From the NCBI GenBank assembly GCA_029777735.1, contig JAKORR010000485.1:1-7646 (forward strand): a DNA stretch of 7,646 nucleotides, given 5' to 3'. Both the position numbers and the translations under genes were made by a program. Under the pieces are notes generated by a model that was not told the DNA's origin, ran no database searches, and worked only from the letters and a program-made list of their open reading frames with translations. Shown piece after piece: positions 1 through 6,785 of the stretch. Within the stretch, counting starts at the first letter, position 1. Each line of letters opens with the position of its first letter. The DNA comes from Armatimonadota bacterium (GTDB taxonomy: Bacteria; Armatimonadota; Zipacnadia; Zipacnadales; FEN-943).

Positions 1-635
1 AGGGCCAGCGTTTGGACATCTCTACGCCCACAGTATGCCACATTCCGCCATACTTGAGTCGATAGGTCTAATAGCCACAGCTCCGAGGCCTCCTTGTCCC
101 ACAGATTCTCCGAAACCGCATCCTTTGGATAGTATCCTAACAGGACCACCGCATGCTGCCCTGAGCTGCCCACTTGGACGTCTTCGACGTCCAGGCGGTT
201 CTGGGGCCTGACCGGAGGCGCCAGTTCCCGCGGACGCTTACCCTGGGGAATCAGAAGTGGCCGTGTTGTTGCCATCAAGTCCGCCAGCAGATCGGCGCTT
301 TGGCTTGGGTTTCTCAGAACAGTAGTGAAGATGCCCCCAAGCGTTAGGGAGGGCCCACCCATCGCGAGGGCACCACGGTCGCCGACATAGCACGCCTTGG
401 AGATCCTGTAGTTAGCGGCGCGGACAACCATCACTGAGGCATCACCCCACCTCACCACGGGAACCGCTCGGCCAGGCAAATCCTCCACCTCGCCCAGGCC
501 AACGCTATTCCAAGCATAGAAAGCAAAGCCCCCGGCTCCTGCCACCAGGAGCACAGCCAGGAGAGTGCTACAGCTCAAACAGCCTACGTGTAGCCACCGA
601 GGCCATATGTCCACAGGTTGCCTCGCTCTCGGCAT
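1..635 (-). CDS. Membrane-anchored protein of unknown function (3' end outside window)
   Basis: This open frame has no stop before the window edge, so only the first 211 residues are visible. I do not recognise the family. The N-terminus reads MPRARQPVDIWPRW, followed by a hydrophobic stretch at about residues 17-41 (CSTLLAVLLVAGAGGFAFY in its core). That is a signal anchor or uncleaved signal sequence, with the Arg-rich end probably cytoplasmic and the rest outside. The visible exterior is a beta-rich, Pro/Val-rich segment. Residues 185-191 (ELWLLDL, followed by STQVWRNV) look like the D-strand of a beta-propeller blade in TolB or WD40-like proteins, but one blade is not proof. The ATG at 635 has an AGGAGAGG ribosome site 11 bases upstream. 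An ATG at 643 lies in another frame and stops after two codons. The gene starts 44 bases after the Nudix gene on the same strand, so co-transcription is likely. Confidence 0.72.
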   Translation of the reverse strand, partial: MPRARQPVDIWPRWLHVGCLSCSTLLAVLLVAGAGGFAFYAWNSVGLGEVEDLPGRAVPVVRWGDASVMVVRAANYRISKACYVGDRGALAMGGPSLTLGGIFTTVLRNPSQSADLLADLMATTRPLLIPQGKRPRELAPPVRPQNRLDVEDVQVGSSGQHAVVLLGYYPKDAVSENLWDKEASELWLLDLSTQVWRNVAYCGRRDVQTLA

Positions 636-646
636 CAAGTCATCAA

Positions 647-654
647 CCTCTCCT
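647..654 (-). promoter_or_regulatory. Ribosome binding site of the membrane-anchored protein gene
   Basis: On the minus strand the sequence AGGAGAGG lies 11 bases before the ATG at 635. It supports this start for a gene whose end is outside the window. The spacing is slightly long. A two-codon start-stop (ATG ACT TGA, beginning at 643) sits between the site and the chosen start and might reduce initiation slightly, but this is only inference. Confidence 0.5.
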
Positions 655-679
655 GCAAGGCTCCTTGGCAGAGCAGCTT

Positions 680-1216
680 CTATCGGCTGCGCAGGAAGGC
701 CACCGCCAACAGCCCGGCCACAGTCTTGGCGTCCGGGATCTCGCCAGCCAGGCAGCGGCCCACGGCTTCGTTGAAGGGTAGCCGTTCGGCCGAGACTCTC
801 TCGTCGGGGTCCTGTTGGGCCGGTGACGGTTTCAGGTCCTCAGCTAGGTATACACGGATAATCTCGTTGCTATAGCCTGGCGCCAGAGCAAGGGCAAAGA
901 GCTTGGTCAGACGCCCAGGCGAGTAGCCGATCTCTTCCTGGAGCTCCCGGGCGACGCAGTCCTCGGGGTCTTCGCCGCGGCCCAGAGTGCCCGCCGGTAT
1001 CTCCAGTGTGACGTCACCGAGGGGCTGACGCCACTGGCGCACCAGGATCACATCGCGCCCCAGGATTGGTACGGCGGCCACTGAGCCCGGGTGAACCACA
1101 ATTTCCCGTGTCGCTTCGCTGCCGTCAGGCAGCCGCACGGTATCAACTCTCACTTGCAGCAACCGTCCGTCGAAGGCGCAATCGGACTGAAGTAGCTCCT
1201 CACGATAGTTTGGCAT
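680..1216 (-). CDS. Nudix hydrolase, ADP-ribose pyrophosphatase type
   Basis: This 178-residue protein is a typical length for bacterial ADP-ribose diphosphatases, which cleave ADP-ribose to AMP and ribose 5-phosphate in the cytoplasm with Mg2+. The Nudix box at residues 76-98 is complete. G76 is followed by five residues and E82, then seven residues and R90-E91-L-Q-E94-E95-x-G97; E91, E94 and E95 are the expected metal ligands. The strand before it (EIPAG, residues 72-76) and the preceding VRQWRQ fit the ADP-ribose class. So does P113 in APGYSNE, about 15 residues after the box, the spacing seen in ADPRases. The substrate is inferred from these class motifs; other nucleoside diphosphate sugars remain possible. 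The ATG at 1216 has AGAGGT eight bases upstream. The gene is divergent from the amidohydrolase-like gene (137-base spacer) and probably the first gene of a pair with the membrane protein downstream. Confidence 0.93.
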   Translation of the reverse strand: MPNYREELLQSDCAFDGRLLQVRVDTVRLPDGSEATREIVVHPGSVAAVPILGRDVILVRQWRQPLGDVTLEIPAGTLGRGEDPEDCVARELQEEIGYSPGRLTKLFALALAPGYSNEIIRVYLAEDLKPSPAQQDPDERVSAERLPFNEAVGRCLAGEIPDAKTVAGLLAVAFLRSR

Positions 1217-1353
1217 TGCCTATTACCTCTTGTGTCTTGCGGGTCTCGCTCATAGTCTTTCGGCACGATCACCTGGCGTCCCTGCTGTACTCGTCCCAGG
1301 GTGGAGGTAGCACGCGCAGCCCGTCGAACCGTGACTGCCGGGAAGGTTGAGCC

Positions 1354-2097
1354 ATGAACAAACTCGAATTCTTCGACTGCAACGCGCGTATCGGTACTTG
1401 GGCCAACCCGAGGCCTGAGCACATCACCGATGTGGCGGGTCTCCTGAGCACCCTGGACAAGGCAGGCATCGCCCGCGCCCTTGTACATCACTCTTTTGCC
1501 TGGCAGTGGGACGCCGTCGAGGGCAACCGGGCGCTGCGGGCCGAGCTGGCGGGCCAGGATCGCCTGTACCCTTGTTTCACAGCCCTGCCGCCGGCCACGG
1601 GTGAAACACCGCCCGACGAGCTGGCAGATCTTTGTCTGGAGTTGCACGGCGCAGTGCGCGCTTTTCCAAGGGATCATCAGTGGCGACTGGCGCCTTGGTG
1701 TGCCGAAGACCTCTTCGCGGTCCTAACCGGCGCTAGTGTGCCTCTCTTCGTGGAACTCGACCAGACGGGTTGGGACGACGTCGTGGCCACGATGCGCGAG
1801 TTTCCGCAACTCCCCCTGGTGCTGCTCAACACCAGCTATCGGTGTGACAGGTTCCTCTACCCGCTGTGGGACCGGGGCTATAACCTCCTGGTGGGTCTAG
1901 ACACCTACATGCCCTTCCGCGGCTTGGAAGACGTGTGTGCCCGTTTTGGCCCCGGGCGACTACTCTTTGCCACAGGGTTGCCCGAACGTGACCCAGGCGC
2001 ACCCATCGGCCTACTTACCTACAGCGAGATACCTCAGGACGACGCCGCAAGAGTGGCGGGGCTCAACTTGGCCCACCTACTACGCCTGTCCGATTGA
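1354..2097 (+). CDS. Amidohydrolase-2-like TIM-barrel protein lacking the usual metal ligands
   Basis: This 247-residue protein has the order of elements seen in the amidohydrolase-2 (ACMSD-like) family. A first strand is followed by a loop (LEFFDCNARIG, residues 4-14). Next come VHHS (44-47), a GNRAL helix start (57-61), the strand VPLFVELDQTGW, the segment FPQLPLVLLNTSYR, and a last strand LLFATGLP (203-210). A C-terminal helix ending in NLAHLLRL completes the fold. In active family members these strands carry HxH, His, His and Asp ligands. Here they read N10-A-R12, D136-x-T138, N159-T160 and T207-G208. All four usual ligand positions therefore seem replaced, so the protein may be a non-metal enzyme, a binding protein or a distinct subfamily. 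The ATG at 1354 has GGAAGG seven bases upstream. The gene is divergent from the Nudix gene and convergent with the cupin gene (26-base gap). No signal peptide is seen, so it is probably cytoplasmic. The fold assignment is fairly sure; the function is unknown. Confidence 0.8.
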   Translation: MNKLEFFDCNARIGTWANPRPEHITDVAGLLSTLDKAGIARALVHHSFAWQWDAVEGNRALRAELAGQDRLYPCFTALPPATGETPPDELADLCLELHGAVRAFPRDHQWRLAPWCAEDLFAVLTGASVPLFVELDQTGWDDVVATMREFPQLPLVLLNTSYRCDRFLYPLWDRGYNLLVGLDTYMPFRGLEDVCARFGPGRLLFATGLPERDPGAPIGLLTYSEIPQDDAARVAGLNLAHLLRLSD

Positions 2098-2123
2098 CGC
2101 CCCTCGGCCCGTCCCGGAGTAGT

Positions 2124-2459
2124 CTAAAGGCCGACCTTGTCGTCGGGTATGCAGGGGCATTTGATAAAGACCAGACGTATGTCCGCGCCTGTGTCATTGA
2201 CGATATTGTGGGCCTCGCCGGGCTCGACCCGGAAGGCATCACCCGGGCGGACGCGATAGCTTTCGCCCTCTATCACCATCTGGGGTGTGCCCTCTAGGAA
2301 GTAGAAGGTCTCCTCAACCTGCATGTGCTTGTGGGGCCCGAGTTCCTGTCCCGGCCGGAAGACGATCACGCCCCATTCAATGCGTGGCCCTCGGAACAGA
2401 TACTTTGGCCCGTGGTCTCCGTGACGGAACTCCAGGTCTTGCTCGTTTACTCGCTCCAT
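2124..2459 (-). CDS. Single-domain cupin protein
   Basis: This 111-residue protein is a small cytoplasmic beta-barrel of the RmlC-like cupin superfamily. Cupin motif 1 is at residues 37-57: G37 is followed after five residues by H43-x-H45, then E50 and G57. Motif 2 is at residues 73-88 and ends in PGEAHNIVN with H84 and N88; a Glu (E79) replaces the usual first proline. H43, H45, E50 and H84 make a complete metal-binding set (Fe, Mn, Ni or Zn). The tail CPCIPDDK (101-108) resembles the end of many small cupins annotated only as 'cupin domain protein', so no substrate can be assigned. An in-frame ATG at 2519 would add 20 residues of non-cupin sequence. I chose the ATG at 2459 because GGGGGGAG sits four bases before it and the protein then starts as is usual for the family. 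The gene is convergent with the amidohydrolase-like gene and divergent from mnmA, so it is probably monocistronic. Confidence 0.9.
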   Translation of the reverse strand: MERVNEQDLEFRHGDHGPKYLFRGPRIEWGVIVFRPGQELGPHKHMQVEETFYFLEGTPQMVIEGESYRVRPGDAFRVEPGEAHNIVNDTGADIRLVFIKCPCIPDDKVGL

Positions 2460-2496
2460 CAAGCTCCCCCCGGGAGAGTGGTTACCGGAAGAATAG

Positions 2497-2502
2497 CATA
2501 AT
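2497..2502 (+). promoter_or_regulatory. Possible -10 element (CATAAT) upstream of mnmA
   Basis: CATAAT matches the sigma-70 -10 consensus at five of six positions. It lies in the only AT-rich patch of the 129-base spacer between the divergent cupin and mnmA genes. No good -35 hexamer is visible at 16-18 bases upstream, so the call is weak. If used, it would give an mnmA leader of about 80 bases that includes the hairpin at 2529-2563. Confidence 0.2.
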
Positions 2503-2528
2503 CGTTGAGCTGTGGGCACGGGACTGTG

Positions 2529-2563
2529 GCCCTTGGGCTGTCAGGTGACTTGAGGCCCAGGGC
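2529..2563 (+). promoter_or_regulatory. Strong hairpin in the mnmA leader
   Basis: GCCCT (2529-2533) pairs with AGGGC (2559-2563). After one bulged T, GGGC (2535-2538) pairs with GCCC (2555-2558), followed by a T-G wobble. This gives nine Watson-Crick pairs around a 14-base loop. The hairpin ends 25 bases before the mnmA ATG and has no U-tract after it, so it is not an intrinsic terminator. It holds the only purine-rich SD-like stretch near mnmA (AGGGCGG, 2559-2565) in its 3' arm. A role in mRNA stability or translation is possible but inferred, and chance pairing is common in GC-rich DNA. Confidence 0.3.
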
Positions 2564-2588
2564 GGCCGAATGTTACCCTGCCTTGGTC

Positions 2589-3653
2589 ATGGTCAAAATA
2601 GCCACAGCCCTCAGCGGAGGTGTGGACTCGGCCGTAGTGGCGGCACGCCTGTTGGCCGAAGGCCACGACGTGGTGGGTCTTACAGCCAGGTTGCTGCCTA
2701 CGGACCCGGCACAGGGAAAGGTCTGCTGCAATGAGCTCATGGCCGCTGAGATTTGCCGCCTGTTGGGGATTTCTCACCACGTGGTGGACCTTTCACAACG
2801 CTTTGCCGAAGAGGTCATCGGTGACTTCGTGAGGGGCTATGCCGCGGGCCTCACACCAAATCCGTGCCTTGTGTGCAACGCCAAGGTCAAGTTCGGCGCT
2901 TTGCTGGACGCAGCTATCGATCTGGGCTGCGACGCCCTTGCGACAGGCCACTACGCCGTCCGCGAGCAAAGAGGCGAACGCTGGGGAATCAGGCGCGGTG
3001 CCGACACCAGCAAGGAGCAGTCCTATGTCCTCCTGGACTTAACCCAGGCGCAATTGGGCCGGGCGCGCCTTCCGCTGGGCGACTCACTCAAGTGCGAGGT
3101 GTTGCAGGAAGCCCGACGCCTGCGACTACCCCTCGTGGCAGGCGAGAGCCAAGATGTGTGTTTCATTCCCCCGGGGATCGACTATGGTGAGTATCTGGCG
3201 CAGCGACTGTGGGTTGCCCCAGGGCCAATCCTGGATCCCACCGGACGGCACCTAGGCCGTCACCGCGGCCTCATCTTCTACACGGTTGGGCAGCGACGAG
3301 GGCTGGGCCTCGGTGGCGGGCCGCGGCTCTATGTCTTGGCCAAGGACCCCGAGCGCAACGCGCTGATCGTCGGAACGCAGAAGGAGCTGTGCCGGCGTGA
3401 GTTCAACGTAGAAAAGGTGAACTGGGTTAGCGTGGCGCCTCCTGGCGAGGGGGAGGTGGTGGACTGCCACGTCATGGTGCGCTACCGCGGGCGCCTGCTG
3501 AAGGGACAAATCACTGTGCTGGCTGGAAGGAGGTGCCGCGTCCAGGTAGAGCTGCACACGCAGGCCATCGCGCCCGGCCAGGGGGCGGCCTTCTACGACG
3601 ATGAGGGGTGGCTGCTGGGTGGTGGCAGAATCGCCCTTGACCCGGTGGGGTAG
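2589..3653 (+). CDS. mnmA: tRNA-specific 2-thiouridylase MnmA
   Basis: MnmA puts sulfur on carbon 2 of wobble uridine 34 in tRNA-Lys, -Glu and -Gln, using ATP to adenylate the base and sulfur from a persulfide relay. The 354 residues fit the family. Residues 4-16 carry the PP-loop SGGVDS (9-14). C46-C47 match the usual CC pair. TPNPCLVCN (89-97) carries catalytic C96, and ESQDVCFIP (186-194) carries the second catalytic C191. GHYA (120-123) and KEQSY (142-146) follow the family pattern. The central and C-terminal beta domains show YTVGQRRGLGLGGG and the ending PGQGAAFYDDEGWLLGGG. C93 stands where E. coli MnmA has Asp (NPDxxCN). I start at ATG 2589 because the conserved N-terminus begins there; an in-frame ATG at 2505 would add 28 unrelated residues. 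No good ribosome site precedes 2589. A TTG two codons upstream is an alternative. The gene is convergent with the glycosidase. Confidence 0.96.
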   Translation: MVKIATALSGGVDSAVVAARLLAEGHDVVGLTARLLPTDPAQGKVCCNELMAAEICRLLGISHHVVDLSQRFAEEVIGDFVRGYAAGLTPNPCLVCNAKVKFGALLDAAIDLGCDALATGHYAVREQRGERWGIRRGADTSKEQSYVLLDLTQAQLGRARLPLGDSLKCEVLQEARRLRLPLVAGESQDVCFIPPGIDYGEYLAQRLWVAPGPILDPTGRHLGRHRGLIFYTVGQRRGLGLGGGPRLYVLAKDPERNALIVGTQKELCRREFNVEKVNWVSVAPPGEGEVVDCHVMVRYRGRLLKGQITVLAGRRCRVQVELHTQAIAPGQGAAFYDDEGWLLGGGRIALDPVG

Positions 3654-3664
3654 CCGCGCGCGAG

Positions 3665-3684
3665 GCCCAGAGATTCGCCCAGAG
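3665..3684. repeat. Short direct repeat GCCCAGAG, 12-base period
   Basis: The octamer GCCCAGAG occurs at 3665-3672 and 3677-3684, separated by ATTC, just after the mnmA stop. It is short enough to be chance in GC-rich sequence, and no function is implied. Confidence 0.25.
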
Positions 3685-3702
3685 CGCGGTCTGCGGAGGT
3701 GG

Positions 3703-3718
3703 GAGCCTCCCGAGGCTC
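3703..3718. terminator. Hairpin in the convergent mnmA / glycosidase spacer
   Basis: GAGCCTC (3703-3709) and GAGGCTC (3712-3718) form a perfect seven-base inverted repeat. The realistic fold is six pairs with a four-base loop. It lies 50 bases after the mnmA stop. No T-run follows on either strand, so it does not look like a classical intrinsic terminator. In GC-rich bacteria, U-less hairpins between convergent genes can still mark transcript 3' ends, and that is why I list it. Confidence 0.3.
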
Positions 3719-3745
3719 GAACGATTGTGCTGGCGGCTTCGCTCG

Positions 3746-3759
3746 GTCCGCAAGCGGAC
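3746..3759. terminator. Second small hairpin in the convergent spacer
   Basis: GTCCG (3746-3750) pairs with CGGAC (3755-3759) around the loop CAAG; on the minus strand the loop reads CTTG. It sits about 60 bases after the glycosidase stop codon on that gene's strand. It is a candidate 3'-end structure for that transcript. It has no U-tract, so support is weak. Confidence 0.25.
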
Positions 3760-3817
3760 GTCCTCACAGTGCTACGCCGCGAGTCTCAGATCGCATAGGT
3801 GGCGATGCCGAGATCCC

Positions 3818-6769
3818 CTACCAGTTAGCGACCGACACATCGTCCACCCAGAAGACCGTCTCCTCGCCCGGGCGGCCTTGATAGCCGCCCCAGCCGAGGA
3901 GAATAGTCCTAACCTTGCTCAGATCGAGCTTGCCATCGGGGTCGACGCCCCACGTGGTCGGCTGGGCATCTGCCAGCAGGACCAATGCCCTGTGCCAGCC
4001 GGGTTTGGAGCACCGACGCAGGTTGCCTAGTATCCAGGTGCCACCGCCCTCCTCGACCAGTTGCGCCGCCAAGGTCCTCTGGCTCTCGCCGCCAGGCGCC
4101 ACGTAGGTCCACAGCTCGAGCGCGGTGTACTTGCTCAGGTCCACGTCGTCCGGCACCCGCAGGGCCGGGAAGGCCCAGGCGTCCTGGTCCGCAACGATGG
4201 TCGTACGCACTCGCAGACTCGCCTCGCCTCTATGCTTGATCTCTCGGTCCAGTGTCAGCTCTGTCTTGACCGACCCTGCGCTATTGTCACGCCAGACGCT
4301 CAGGTTGCCCTCGCCGTCGAAGAGGATCTTGCGCTCACGGGGCTGACGGTCGCTCTCGCGGGCATTGAACTGCACGCAGGCGATGTCCTGGCGGCCAGTA
4401 TCGGTCATGACCAGACGCGCCTTCATGATCTTGCCTTGCACCATGTCGCGCGCTAGCAGCCTAAAGTCGTGATAGCCGCGGGCCCAAGCCTGTGCCTCTA
4501 CGGTTGCTACTGCCTCGCCCTGCACCGTCAGGCCCTCGGTCGCCTCACACTTCACCTTAGCCTTCACTGGCTGGCCGGTGTAGTTGTTGACCCAGGCGCG
4601 TACCGTCACTTGCTGGCCGGGATCGACTCCCACGGCGAGCTTCTCGGCACGGATTTGCTCCTTTGGCGGCCGCGGCTTGCCCGGTTCGGTCTCGGCCTGC
4701 AAGAAAACGTGCTTAGCCGCGAGTTGTGGGTCAGGTGTGGGCGAGTAGTCGGGCGCTGGTACGGGCGCCTCTAGGCCGATTGCCTTTACGTCTGCCTCCG
4801 CCAAGCCACGCACATACACCGGCATCGGCCCCAGCTTGAGCGTCAGGCTATTCTGGCTTTGTGCTGCCTGGACCTGCCGCCCGACGACGTCCACCACAGG
4901 GCCAAGGGCCCTCATGTCGATCTGCGATCCATCGCCATCCCAGGCCACCACGACCGCCTCGTTCGGCCCGCGCCGGAAGGCCACTAGGTAGCCCTTGTCC
5001 GACAGTTTGCGGTAGCCCAGGCAGCGGGCCTCGCCTAGCTGACGAAGGAGGTGCGCCAGCGCGATGTAGGCGGGTTTGGGCGTGAGGTCGTCGCGCAGGA
5101 TCCCCCACAGCGATGTGCTGCCTTCGAAGAACTCCTTGAGGTAGAAGTAGTGGAATCGCGCTACACCTTGCGAGAGGGCAACAGCGTACGCCCGCGCGAG
5201 ATATGAGGCCTGCTCGCGTTCGATAGACTCGTATTGTCCCTTTTCATCAGGATAAGCGCGCAGCCCCATCTCTGTGATCCAGGTCGGTTTGCTCTCGAGC
5301 CCATGTCTCCTGAGCTGCTCGCGGACACCTTGTAGGAAGGGGACAAGGCTCTCGGGCGAGTCATAAGAGTGCTGGTTGTAGATATCGAAATAGCTGCCCA
5401 CAGCATTTTCGTACACGTTCTCGTAGAAATTGCCCGGCGTGCCGGCCGCGGACCCAATGAGAACGCCGAAATTCGCATCGGCGTCCTTGGCGCCCAGGTA
5501 GGCGGCCTTTAGCAGGGCTGCATACTCCCAGGGGTGCCCATCGAAGAAACTAATATTCGGTTCGTTCCACACCTCGAAGTAACGCACCCTGTCGCCCAGG
5601 TCCCGCACCAGCCTGTTGACCATGCGATAGACGTAGATCGGATCGCGCGGCGGGGAACCGGACGTCTGTTGACCTCCCTCGGCCGGCGCCTGTGCCCAGC
5701 CAGGGCAGTCGTGAAAGATCTGGTAGACGGTCAGGCCGTGGCGCTGCTGAATCTCGGCCGCTTGGGCGTATCGTCCCCAGTCGAACTTACCTTCTTCCTT
5801 CTCCACCTCGCCCCACTGGAGCCGGTCGCGCAATTGCCGCACACCTGCAAGCTCACACAAATAGCAGGCGAGGTCGGCCTGCTCGGGCACGCTGTTGGGC
5901 GGATAAGACCAGGAGATCCCTGCATCGAGGCACAGCGGCGAGTCTACCGGGGGCCTTGTTGGCAGCTCCTCGATGACTCCCAGCGAGGCCTCAATGTGGC
6001 GAGGCGTGAGGCCTGGTGCTCTGGCATCCACAACCAGGCGGTAGTAGCCCGGCCCGAGTGCTGGCAGGGGCAGCACTCGCTGGCCCTTCTCCAGGCTCAT
6101 AGTGCCAGACGCGCCGGGAACGCCCTGGCCGTCGAAGTCCACCAGGCTCCAGTTCACCGCAACGCCCTGGTTATCCTGAAGACCTGCGAGGTCGAAAGTA
6201 GCTAGGCTCGTTTCCCCAGAGCGCAGGACGTTGCCCCGCGCGGTGAGGGCGATCCTGAGGCCCACGGTCCGCCCAAAGCTTGGCTGTGCCAGGAAGACCG
6301 GCCCGGCGCTATCGTCGCTGGGGCCACGTACCAGCAGTTTCATCACCGCCTGTGTGGCTCCCTCAGGAGCAGTGCCGACGGCCTCATAGCGCGCCCAGTC
6401 GTGGCGCCAGAAGATCCAGCGCGATGTGGCCGTGACAAGGCTCTTGCCCTGGGCGTTGCGGAACACCAACTCCAACCGTCCATCTGCCCGAGCCAGTGCT
6501 GCCTTGACCTGGGCGGCGAAGAGGTACACTTGGCCGGGCTCCACGGCCACAGGCTCTGATACCCAGCGTGCTTCCTTGCCGGGGAAGGCTCTGATGGCGA
6601 TGGCTGGACTGCCCTCGGGGCCTCCATTTTTGGCAAACCACAGGTCGCCGGGACGCTCAGCTTCGATGTGCCATGCCCACTGTCCGAGAATGACGGCATC
6701 CCCGTCGTCGGCTGAGACGCTCATGCACAAACCTGTGAACAGTACGAGAATAGCAAAGCCTCTTAGCAC
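3818..6769 (-). CDS. Secreted multidomain glycoside hydrolase, clan GH-A (GH39-like)
   Basis: This 983-residue protein probably acts on polysaccharide outside the cell. Residues 1-20 form a signal peptide (MLRG, a hydrophobic core, then SVSA before DDGD). About 25-168 look like a CBM4/9-type beta-sandwich, and 170-268 like an Ig-like module. The catalytic TIM barrel spans about 278-580, with acid/base E403 in FEVWNEPN and nucleophile E500 in WITEMG. Their spacing of 97 residues and their motifs are those of clan GH-A retaining enzymes. NQHSYD (465-470) and W555-G are further barrel signatures. A small beta-domain (about 580-655) ends in MPVYVRGL. A Pro-rich linker (about 668-705), a second Ig-like module (about 706-800) and a C-terminal galactose-binding-like sandwich (about 815-983, ending FWVDDVSV) follow. 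The GTG at 6769 is preceded by AGGAGGTGA and gives a clean signal peptide; an ATG at 6901 would bury it. The family number and substrate are inferred and uncertain. Confidence 0.87.
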   Translation of the reverse strand: MLRGFAILVLFTGLCMSVSADDGDAVILGQWAWHIEAERPGDLWFAKNGGPEGSPAIAIRAFPGKEARWVSEPVAVEPGQVYLFAAQVKAALARADGRLELVFRNAQGKSLVTATSRWIFWRHDWARYEAVGTAPEGATQAVMKLLVRGPSDDSAGPVFLAQPSFGRTVGLRIALTARGNVLRSGETSLATFDLAGLQDNQGVAVNWSLVDFDGQGVPGASGTMSLEKGQRVLPLPALGPGYYRLVVDARAPGLTPRHIEASLGVIEELPTRPPVDSPLCLDAGISWSYPPNSVPEQADLACYLCELAGVRQLRDRLQWGEVEKEEGKFDWGRYAQAAEIQQRHGLTVYQIFHDCPGWAQAPAEGGQQTSGSPPRDPIYVYRMVNRLVRDLGDRVRYFEVWNEPNISFFDGHPWEYAALLKAAYLGAKDADANFGVLIGSAAGTPGNFYENVYENAVGSYFDIYNQHSYDSPESLVPFLQGVREQLRRHGLESKPTWITEMGLRAYPDEKGQYESIEREQASYLARAYAVALSQGVARFHYFYLKEFFEGSTSLWGILRDDLTPKPAYIALAHLLRQLGEARCLGYRKLSDKGYLVAFRRGPNEAVVVAWDGDGSQIDMRALGPVVDVVGRQVQAAQSQNSLTLKLGPMPVYVRGLAEADVKAIGLEAPVPAPDYSPTPDPQLAAKHVFLQAETEPGKPRPPKEQIRAEKLAVGVDPGQQVTVRAWVNNYTGQPVKAKVKCEATEGLTVQGEAVATVEAQAWARGYHDFRLLARDMVQGKIMKARLVMTDTGRQDIACVQFNARESDRQPRERKILFDGEGNLSVWRDNSAGSVKTELTLDREIKHRGEASLRVRTTIVADQDAWAFPALRVPDDVDLSKYTALELWTYVAPGGESQRTLAAQLVEEGGGTWILGNLRRCSKPGWHRALVLLADAQPTTWGVDPDGKLDLSKVRTILLGWGGYQGRPGEETVFWVDDVSVANW

Positions 6770-6776
6770 GAGCGGG

Positions 6777-6785
6777 TCACCTCCT
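6777..6785 (-). promoter_or_regulatory. Ribosome binding site fixing the GTG start of the glycosidase
   Basis: On the minus strand AGGAGGTGA is a nine-base match to the 16S anti-Shine-Dalgarno sequence. It ends seven bases before the GTG at 6769. This is the strongest ribosome site in the window. Translation from the GTG begins directly with a signal peptide. Together these outweigh the longer in-frame ATG at 6901. Confidence 0.8.

Noticed and set aside
1217..1353. Promoters in the divergent Nudix/amidohydrolase spacer
   Set aside because: I looked for paired -35 and -10 hexamers on both strands. Weak matches exist (for example CATAGT near 1250), but no pair has acceptable sequence and spacing, so none is annotated.
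1150..1677. 175-codon minus-strand open frame spanning the divergent spacer and the amidohydrolase-like gene
   Set aside because: It overlaps the start of the Nudix gene and runs antisense to the amidohydrolase-like gene, and its composition (low-complexity, Arg/Gln/Val-rich) shows no family motif.
2505..2588. Upstream extension of MnmA from an ATG at 2505
   Set aside because: The 28 added residues do not resemble the family, whose PP-loop lies within about ten residues of the N-terminus.
3654..3817. Possible tRNA or structured RNA in the mnmA/glycosidase spacer (a TTCGA sequence near 3716-3723 on the minus strand and two hairpins)
   Set aside because: The bases flanking the TTCGA do not form a T-arm stem, and no acceptor stem, D-arm or anticodon arm can be fitted on either strand.
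5534..6205. Long 223-codon open frame on the plus strand inside the glycosidase gene
   Set aside because: It lies wholly antisense to a well-supported gene with conserved catalytic motifs, its translation shows no recognisable domain, and GC-rich coding DNA commonly produces such antisense frames.
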